Assembly: GCA_037179385.1 (NCBI GenBank)
Contig: CM074181.1
Location: 48,814,394-48,878,393, forward strand
Direction of reading: 5' to 3'
DNA: 64,000 nt
Source of the DNA: Holothuria scabra
Taxonomy: Eukaryota > Echinodermata > Holothuroidea > Aspidochirotida > Holothuriidae
Shown here: in pieces, positions 56,704 to 64,000 of the stretch
How the letters are laid out: each line of letters opens with the position of its first letter
Numbering within the stretch: position 1 is the stretch's first letter
Program-made: the position numbers and the translations under genes
The notes under the pieces: generated by a model
The model's database searches: none
The model's input: only the letters and a program-made list of their open reading frames with translations
Told to the model about the DNA's origin: nothing

Positions 56704-57077
56704 TACGTGGACATAGCATGTAACGTGTATGTCCTTACTCCTTTCCGTAGATTGTCGCCACCGACTAGGACCAAAAAGGCGCACCAACATGGCCGCCATA
56801 AAGCTATAAATCGTCTGATTTGGCTATGACTCTATTATATTTTAAAAAAAGTTAAACTTGAACGGGAAATAATATTATATTTTTGCAATACATGAAGTGA
56901 TTTTGACCTTACCTTTGCCATATTTCAAAAGTATTTCAACTTTCTTGCAAAATATGTTGATTTACTTGAGCAAGTCCAAACTTTTACACAAAATCATAGC
57001 AGAAAGCCATCTTGGTGCGCTTTTTTCTCACATGTACAGTAGCGACAATCTACAGTGAAAAATGCTCTGTCCATGTA
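56704..57077. mobile_element. 374-bp TA-flanked miniature element G, copy 2, nested
   Basis: The ends TACGTGGACATAGCAT and ATGCTCTGTCCATGTA are inverted, with TA at 56702-56703 and 57078-57079. It is homologous throughout to 47649-48018. It lies inside the 2368-bp hAT element. Confidence 0.8.
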
Positions 57078-57289
57078 TAGGACGTCTTTGGAACATTTGT
57101 ACAAATCCCTCGCAAACTATCACAATTGAGTCGTTGTGAATCTATTTACTTGTAGAATACACACGGGATGTGAATTCACATTGACCGTATAGTCCATTGA
57201 AGTAATTAACCACACTTTTAAGACCATGTTTTGAACTGTTTTGAAGTTTCCTAGTAACTAAATATTGAAACATTTATCACCATTTTGCA

Positions 57290-57930
57290 TCTGGGCTCCT
57301 TTTCCTGCAACACCCAGTGGCGAAGGTAAAGGGGGAAGGCGGCTCTGAAGAAAAGAAGAATTTGGAAATTTGCCATTTGTGAAACAGTCTACAATGTGGT
57401 TTTGTCGGACAACTCATGAAATTTCGAAATTCCAAATTCTCTCCAACAAGAGCTCCATATTCGTCATTAGTTGTTTCAAAAAGGACAATTTTCCCGCGCT
57501 TCGCGCGGCAAATTGCAATTCCTACAGCAGAGGTGCTTGCTCATACCTTCAATTTGGTAAACTTTTCCGAGCTCTGCAGGTGACAAAATTGGCAATGTGC
57601 TACATGTGACACCAGATCATTGAGTGACAACTGTAACTAGAGTGTCATTTTTAAAAACTTCCAAATTTTCTCCAGTGTAAACTCTTGACTCAAAAAATTT
57701 CGTCGGAGAGCCTCATTTCGTATGCCTTGGATAACTAACATTGTGCAACAAGAACGATCTTTAGTCGCCGCTCAATCTCAGATTTGCCAACACGATATTA
57801 AAATTCTGGAGTAAGCCTCAAATTTCTTTACAGAAAATTCAGAATCCAAACTTTTCTGCAATACAAGCTCCATATTTTCATGCATTCAAAAAAGGACAAA
57901 AGTTTCAGCGCGCTTCGCAAGCCCCGAATA
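57290..57930 (+). repeat. Repeat units F inside the hAT element
   Basis: Two consecutive diverged units contain GGAAATTTGCC, CAAATTCTCTCCAACAAGAG with CTCCATATT, TTCAAAAAGGACAA and CGCGCTTCGCG. The second unit (about 57640-57930) repeats CTCCATATTTTCATGCATTC, AAAAAAGGACAAAA and GCGCGCTTCGC. CAGTGGCGAAGG at 57315 may be a further element end. Confidence 0.55.
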
Positions 57931-58135
57931 AAGTCAATCAATCAGTGATGTTCTCAGTTTAGTGGTGTTCACACTTAAAAAATCCTACAATTTGGATGCT
58001 TACCCACACCCCCCCCTTCCCCGCAAAATGTGTTGCTATGCAGCTGTGGAGACCAGGACAGGACAGGAAAATATTTAGGCCAGATGCACCCCCCCCCCCC
58101 ACTTTGAAAATCAAATCGACGCCCCTGGTAAGTGG

Positions 58136-58560
58136 TCGCTCATATCTAGTGGTAAACTTTTCCGAGCCGCTACCGTAATTTTCCCCTAAATTCTCTTCGA
58201 TAAAGGCTCTTCCTTTTGAAAATATTTTGTCTAAAAAGGAAGCAAAGTCTCGAAAGCATTTTGAATGTCATCGGGAAGCCTCAATCCGCACTTCTTATTA
58301 TGTATAACAACAAAGATCTCCAGTCGACATGCTATCTTAGATTGAAAACACAGATTCTTCAATAGTCCCCCAACTTTTTAAATTTTCTTACATGAATCCT
58401 AGAATATAAATTATTTTTTGCATTGCAAGCTCCATGTTTACAAATATTTGTTAAGAGCAACCTATGCGCGCCTCATGTATCGTTCCGTATACAGTCGTGT
58501 TAACACTTTAGAAAAAAAAAATGGAAAATTTGGGTGCTTTCCGCCCCCTGCAATGGCGTC
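58136..58560 (+). repeat. Repeat unit F interrupted by the hAT insertion
   Basis: GGTAAACTTTTCCGAGC matches 57558-57575. AAAATATTTTGTCTAAAAAG and GCCTCAATCCGCA match 53400-53460. GCAAGCTCCATGTTTACAAATATTTG matches 53600-53640. This is the downstream continuation of the unit split at 55759. Confidence 0.55.
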
Positions 58561-59308
58561 ACCAGACTTCTCATTCTACCCTGAGGCACTGAGGGCAAAA
58601 CAATTTTGTAGGGGGTACTGCAAGAATCCGCTCATGGCGCCACTAAGCGCGTTTTTTTTTTTCTTTTCAAAATTTTCCGCACACTACCGACTGCACCAAC
58701 TGAAGGTGATATACACCTCATGTAGCAGTTCAGGCAGGATTAGACCTACATCTTTCCTTAAGAATCACACATTAAACTGCACATCAACTGCTTTCTCTTT
58801 CTCTTTCTAGTTCAGATCCCCTTCTTCAAAATGCAGTCGAATCCGCTAGTGGGAGTATGTTTCACTAGGTTTGCTACCAAAAAAATTTTACTTGAAGTTG
58901 CCCTAGGCTGGGAGTAATTTTTAGACCAGTTTAAAGGCAATAATGTTACCCTTAAAATACGACGTTAATACCTCGCAAAGCCTTAAGAGCTTCCAGGGCT
59001 TCACCCCCTGGAACCCCACCAGTACATTCACATTATATCAAGTTCTTTCTCTATAGTTCATCTCCCCCTTTTCAAAATATCCACTCTTGGTAGTAGTTTC
59101 ACTAGACGTTTTACCAAATATCTTACTTGGAAGTTACCCTGGAGGTAATTTTAGACAAGTGTTAAGGCAATAGAATTACCCTTAAATGACGACTGTAACC
59201 TCACAAAAACCTTAAATCCCAGGGGCCTGAGGCTCTCCCCTGGAATCCAGCCAATGAGTCTCGCACTTAACGTTCCCCTGCCCCCCTCCCATCTTGGCAA
59301 CGCAACTG
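58552..59308. mobile_element. Candidate CAGTGGCG-type element
   Basis: CAATGGCGTCACCAGACTT on the left and CATCTTGGCAACGCAACTG on the right resemble decayed inverted CAGTGGCGTxxCCA ends. The flanks GCCCCCTG and TCCCCTAG match only partly. The interior holds the tandem pair at 58790-59275. Confidence 0.35.
58790..59275 (+). repeat. Diverged tandem duplication, two units of ~240 bp
   Basis: Unit 1 (about 58790-59035) and unit 2 (about 59036-59275) share, in order, TTTCTCTxTAGTTCA, TTTCACTAG, ACTTGAAGTTxCCCT, AATTTTTAGAC, AAGGCAATA, TTACCCTTAAA, ACGAC, CCTTAA, and CCAGGG-CCCCTGGAA. Noncoding. Confidence 0.65.
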
Positions 59309-59803
59309 TCCCCTAGAAAGGGTCTAGTTAGGCCATTGCTTTCTTTGTTAAATGTATTCATATATTTCGGCACTATATGACAGCCAAATTATCTATTCCG
59401 GTCAAGGCTTCTACTCTAATTACCGCAATCATGATTGTGATCGTCACAATAAATGTTTCGGAAGCAAACCGACTAGACTTCTCACTATCACACTGCTCAA
59501 ATAGTAAAGAGAGTTGTTACAAAAGACTAAGTACATGTCCATTTCTTCTTCGCTAAACGAATAGATTGAACGGGTCAAAGCAAAGCAGTTAACTACACTC
59601 TGATGTCGATGACTTTCGATCAATCATTCTAAAAAACGTCTAAATTCGATGATAAAGTCTTCACAGCCTCCTGGGAGCTGTCAATTCAAATGATAACTCT
59701 TTGATTTGTCGATATATTCCGTGAACACACGGTACCTGCCCACTAAGTCGCATAGAGCCAGAGAAAGGTGCGTATGTGGCAGTCTCGACTGAACATATAT
59801 CCA
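59309..59803. other. Unassigned spacer
   Basis: No recognised gene or repeat. Confidence 0.35.
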
Positions 59804-59887
59804 GTGGCACGCATCGAATATCAGGTAGCTCAGTTGGAATATGCGGTAGCACAAGCGGACAATGCGGTAGCACGTCTTGTTCATGCC
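59804..59887 (+). repeat. Four tandem 21-bp units
   Basis: Units begin at 59804, 59825, 59846 and 59867, each with GTGGCxC/GTAGCxC and each 21 bp. In the open plus frame each unit encodes seven residues: VARIEYQ, VAQLEYA, VAQADNA, VARLVHA. A further diverged unit may precede at about 59775. The surrounding 62-codon frame (59768-59956) has no other recognisable feature. Confidence 0.7.
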
Positions 59888-61199
59888 AAAGTTTGTGCTA
59901 GAGTGTCATGGATCTTTGTGAGAAAGGTGTTATTAGAGCGATTTTTAGAAGTTTAGATCACAGCTTCTCTTTGGATTTGAATGGACTTGTTGGGAATTCA
60001 GCAACCTACCGATTGAGATGTACCTAGTTAAATCATGGGTATACTGAAGGCAACGGACAAATTCGGCCATTGTTTTCCAGTCGGTCTTTGCTACCAGATG
60101 TCCCCCATAAAAAACCATATACCTATCCTGAAACATATTTTTCACCAAGGTTTGCTAAAACTCCAGAACACATGGGGAAACCCCGCGGATCCCACCTGAG
60201 ACTTTCTCCCCTTGGAATCCAACAGAATATCTTAGCAAGCTCTGAACCCCATTTGCTAAAGGCAGGCTAAATGTACCTGTTCCGAGACTCAATTTGTCAT
60301 CAAGAGATACGCTAAAACCTCACATCTTCGCCCCTGGTCCTCTTACCAGTTTTTGCTAATGGACCCCACCAGGGTAGACTGGAATAAGCACCCACTGTAC
60401 CTACATGATACTCTTACAATGCAGCACGCGTGGGCATTTGGGCCACCTCTCTCCCGCCTCACGGAAACCATTATTTATCCTAAAAATACGTACGCACTTA
60501 ACCATCACAAATTTTTCTTCTCAAGGTAGCGTATATGTGGTAACAGACTGCATGTAAGGCTACCCAATTTCTCAAAATTTTCAAATGGGAGGAACTGCCT
60601 CACTTACCCCCCCCTCCCCCTCCCCGTGGGGCCATTTCCTTAACTCCTAAAGCTAGACAAATTTGTCAAATTCCAAAGTTTTCTTCAATAGGTTGCATCT
60701 AAGCCTGCATAGCACCGGCATTAGCGGCTCGCACATTGAGGACAATATTTAGTTGTTTTTCTCTAAAATTTAACACCATATTTATACAACTTAACTGTGA
60801 TATGTTGGTACCATAAGTGCGTCCCGAGCAATGGAAGTTTTAAAACTTAATTTGCCTTAGGGGCATGATAGCGTCCCTAATCAATTAAAGGTCAAACAGT
60901 AGGACCAAAAGTAAATAAAAACTAAAACAAAATATTGATTATCAATATGAATACATGACATCGCACCTTCTTGATTCAAGTTTACTCTTTGTAGAAAATG
61001 TGTCAACTTCAATTCAAATTTCTCGAGAACCGTCCATGGGAAATGAATGAAAACTTCACCAGAGTGCTTAGAATATGTTTGTCTTTAACATATTAAACAA
61101 AAAATTTGGTTCTGGTCTATTCTTTTTAATGGAGTTTCTACTTTGCGACAAAGAAAATGATAAAATGTCACATCGTCCTGTAAAGGAGCCAGAACATTT
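59888..61199. other. Unassigned spacer
   Basis: C-runs lie near 60608. About 60555-60615 (CCAATTTCTCAAAATTTTCA with a C-rich tract) resembles the subterminal part of the CAGTGGCG elements. No gene is supported. Confidence 0.35.
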
Positions 61200-62400
61200 T
61201 ATCTGGTAATTTTCTGTTCATTTTGCAATTTGATCATTTTCTTTTTATTAAAATGAAGATTTTATTGCAAAGGAATAATAACGACTGCTTAAATTCTACT
61301 TACAAGCCTGGCAAATGCAATTTTCTGCTTTCTGAGGGGTCGCGATTTTTCAAAATTTTCTGTGCGCTCCGCGCCAACTGATGGTGGTGCTCCACTTAGA
61401 TGGTCTTTCGGGCAGTCAGTCATCACTTCTCATGCCACTCCCCCCCCCCCAAAAAAATATATTTTTGCACGACATCACCTGATACTATGTGAAACATCTT
61501 GGTCACAAGTTGAGTTTGCTCCCAAACAAATTTCCTTACATCCGCCCTAGGGCACCGGGTTGTATGTAAGGGCACCTTTTTTCAAAAATTTCAAAGAGGA
61601 GACTCGTCTCATAGGCTCGGTTTCGTGGCAAGCATGGACGTACCGTACGAGACGGGGTAGGCGCGAAGGCCATGCAGGTGCAATGAGCAATAATTTGCCA
61701 TTAATCATGCAAAGGATCGAGAGTTGGAGCAGTCATATAGAAAAATTCATTGATTTAGCAGAGCTTGAATTTAGCCAAGAGTCACAGTAGAGAAACAGCG
61801 TACTTTGAATTCCGCTGAAGCTTTTTCGGAAAGATTCAAGACTATTTTATTTAATGGTAGTGATTCATTTGATGTGGTTATTATCTGATTGCTCAGCAAG
61901 TTGTTGATTTCCCTTATTTTTGCAAGGAGAAGTTAAAATAGCAACTTTTTAGGCTTTACAAACATGAAAACGTGAGTAATTTTCGGCCATCGGAGGGGAT
62001 TTGCGATTTTTCACAATTTTCTTCACGCTCCACGCCAATCAAATGGTGGCTCTCCGTTTAGAAAGTCTTTCTTGCAAAATTACTTTTTTGGGGTGAGAGT
62101 ATCTTTTAAAAACTTTCTGGTATTTTTGCAGTTTGCGTACTTATTTTGAAGAGGGCATTTTACTGTATTGCAAGTAACAAACACGATAGCGACTGCTTAA
62201 ATGCTACAAGTAAGTTGGGTTTTTTCAGCCATCTGAGAGGCCGATTTTTTAAAATTTTCTGTGCACTCTGCGCCAACTGATGATGGAGCTCCGCTGAGAT
62301 AGACCTTACGAGAGAATGATGTTTTGGGGGCAAGAAAAAAATTGAAATGCTCTCGTACGACTGTGCCAAATTTTGGTGGTTAACGGGGATGAAACTGAAA
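61200..62400 (+). repeat. Iterated units related to CAGTGGCG element interior
   Basis: A unit with AAAATTTTCTGTGCGCTCCG then CGCCAACTGATGGTGG occurs at about 61340-61400, 61985-62060 and 62235-62300. It is preceded at two sites by a shared ACGACTGCTTAAATTCTAC/GCGACTGCTTAAATGCTAC block. The frame 61560-61790 (76 codons) between units has no recognisable domain. Confidence 0.6.
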
Positions 62401-63543
62401 ATTTTGTGTCTTTACATGCAGTTTAATGTCATGCACGCTATTTTTTGAAGTATTGTTTTCTTTTAAATTTGCCAACTCAACTCTTAAAAGTCAAAATAAA
62501 AGAGCATAGAGACGTTTTCACCTATAGCGAAGCCATGTCTATATGACGTCTCACCCTTAAAAAGTGTTGTCACTTTTTTAGTTGATGAACAACCTGTATG
62601 ACCACTGTCAAAGTGAAATTTTCTAAGAGTGACAAAACAAAAGAACAGATATCTCCCGCCCTTTTCAATATTTTTATGTTTAACATTTTTAAGGGAACAA
62701 TTACTTTTTTGATGTATCATTCCACAGTTATTAGTCAAATTAAAACGACAAATTGTTTGGTGAATGGCGAGTCTATGAGCATTTTTACCAGCAAAAGACA
62801 TTGGGATACATATCCGATCACATAATTCATTCATACAACCATGGACTTAACCCCTGAGTAAAGAGAGGACTTCAGCATGGTTCAACTCTAACCATGACAA
62901 TATTATACTTCACTTAACCTTCAATAATAATAACGTTTAAGAATAATACATTGCCCTACTATTAACTGCATGGAATTCTTGGAATGTGTGAAGTTGTACT
63001 GCCAAGGGATACGGCAGAAATCTATTAGGGCTGTTAAACGACATGAGATTTCCATCACAGTTATGAACCTCGGTGCAAGAGTTACTTGGTGAAACTGTGA
63101 AAGCCAGGGAAGGCTTCTCCACAAACTAGTCAAGGGAGGGAGAGGGAGAAGCATGGGGGGTGGAGGAGGCACTGCTATATCCTTCTTAATTTGAGGATCT
63201 TTTTTTCCCCTAGTTTTCAACATTTTTATGGTGAGAGGAAGATTTCCCTTTTTGTCCTCTTCATCCCTCCAACTTAAGGTTAATGTAAATATTGTCAAGG
63301 CTTGTCAGCTATCAAACCTCTTCAAAATTTTGCCCAAATTGCAATGATAAAGTTTGCCAAAATTTTGAAGTTAAAGAGTTTGGGAAGACTCACTATTGCC
63401 CCCCCTTCACCCCTTTCTTTTAGGCCGTGCCTGTGAAAATTTGTTGATTTTTCAGGAAAAGAGGAAAAGCTCCTCGTATTGTGTTTGTGTAAAATTTACT
63501 GTATCTTCTAGCAAATCATCAATTTGATCTAAGACATTAGATT
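62401..63543. other. Unassigned spacer
   Basis: The reverse frames at 62484-62834 (116 codons) and 62921-63298 (125 codons, with a poly-Pro run from a purine-rich tract) show no domain. No element is recognised. Confidence 0.35.
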
Positions 63544-64000
63544 CATGACAGACCTTTCCTTCTTACTCTTTGAAACATCCTCCTTCTCTGCCTGATTTCA
63601 TCTTATGCCCTCAGGGAAGAAGTGAAGCACACTACATAATGCATACACTAACTATGATCACATGCCGTGACGTCTCTTCTTGAGAAAGCAACATAGACAC
63701 CCCAGAATATCAAAGGCTATGTGGGGTGTAACTGATATCTGAGTTTGTCACATGATCTGTGCCCGAAAATGAGTGAAGCTTTCATTGTATTCACACTGCG
63801 TGAAAAGCAATTAACACATGCTTGATTGACCTGTTTGCTAATCTCAAATGTTACGTAACTTTTGGTGTATTTTAATATATCTGTTACTGTCAATCGAATA
63901 ATCAGACGTGAAATGTGACTATATCAAGTGTGGGTGTAGTGAGCTTCATTTCCTCCCTGAGGCGATAAGAGGTAATCAGGCAGAGAAGGAGAATGTAACA
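63544..64000 (+). mobile_element. Repeat B, most complete copy, cut by window end
   Basis: The left arm CCTTTCCTTCTTACTCTTTG with CATCCTCCTTCTCTGCCTGA and the right arm CATTTCCTCCCTGAGGCGAT with AATCAGGCAGAGAAGGAGAA are inverted copies of about 80 bp. Between them lie the shared blocks AGACACCCCAGAATATCAAAGG, GTGGGGTGTAACTGATATCTG and TTACTGTCAATCGAATAATC. This shows family B is a long-terminal-inverted-repeat element of about 460 bp. Confidence 0.75.

Larger units (their letters stand above)
55760..58127. mobile_element. 2368-bp hAT nonautonomous element with CAGGGGCGTCGATT-type ends
   Basis: The ends CATGGGCGTCGATTATGGGG and ATCAAATCGACGCCCCTG are inverted. The 8-bp target duplication GTAAGTGG is exact at 55752-55759 and 58128-58135. 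The flanking sequence rejoined across the insert matches another unit at about 57506-57570. The interior contains element G (56704-57077) and repeat units F. No transposase frame is visible. Confidence 0.9.

Noticed and set aside
58418..58810. 130-codon forward frame
   Set aside because: It runs across repeat unit F and a T-homopolymer. Phe-rich and Ser-rich composition comes from simple sequence.
62921..63298. 125-codon reverse frame with a poly-proline segment
   Set aside because: The proline run is the complement of a purine-rich tract. No recognisable domain.

Overview
This window is eukaryotic, intron-rich and AT-rich genomic DNA. It has a high load of short nonautonomous DNA transposons, a tRNA-derived SINE, decayed LINE relics and poly-G/poly-C runs. 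There are no operons, bacterial-type genes, CRISPR arrays, rRNA genes or free-standing tRNA genes, and nearly all open reading frames are chance frames inside repeats. The style (SINE with tRNA-like head, CAGTGGCG-ended hAT elements, TTAA-targeted miniature elements, high heterozygosity) suggests a marine invertebrate, perhaps an echinoderm or another non-vertebrate deuterostome. That assignment is an impression, not a proof.

Layout. 1-28.7 kb: intergenic or intronic DNA made largely of transposon strata. These include a repeat split by two younger insertions (1-880), a dead LINE carrying a hAT-like insertion (3.2-5.2 kb), many copies of two TTAA-flanked miniature families (called A and E here), a long-terminal-repeat palindromic family (B), SINEs, and one orphan exon-like stretch (11.2 kb). 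28.76-42.53 kb: the same ~6.84-kb segment occurs twice in direct orientation, separated by exactly 100 Ns, and both copies end exactly at the Ns. This is most simply two haplotype contigs that overlap but were not merged. The segment carries two exons of one plus-strand gene. 43.9-44.0 kb: a third exon of that gene, in compatible phase. 44.1-64 kb: larger nonautonomous elements, including a 1.66-kb TA-flanked element, a 1.44-kb hAT nested inside an A element, and a 2.37-kb hAT carrying a nested 374-bp element. The rest is divergent iterated repeat units and poorly explained DNA of somewhat higher CpG content.

The only well-supported protein-coding material is the three-exon fragment (58, 171 and 137 nt; splice phases 1 and 1, ending in phase 0). 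It encodes about 122 residues with cysteines and three N-glycosylation sequons, so probably an extracellular or lumenal domain. I do not recognise the family. No new multi-gene system is visible. The most informative content is the transposon stratigraphy, which is supported by target-site duplications read directly from the sequence, and the likely false duplication.
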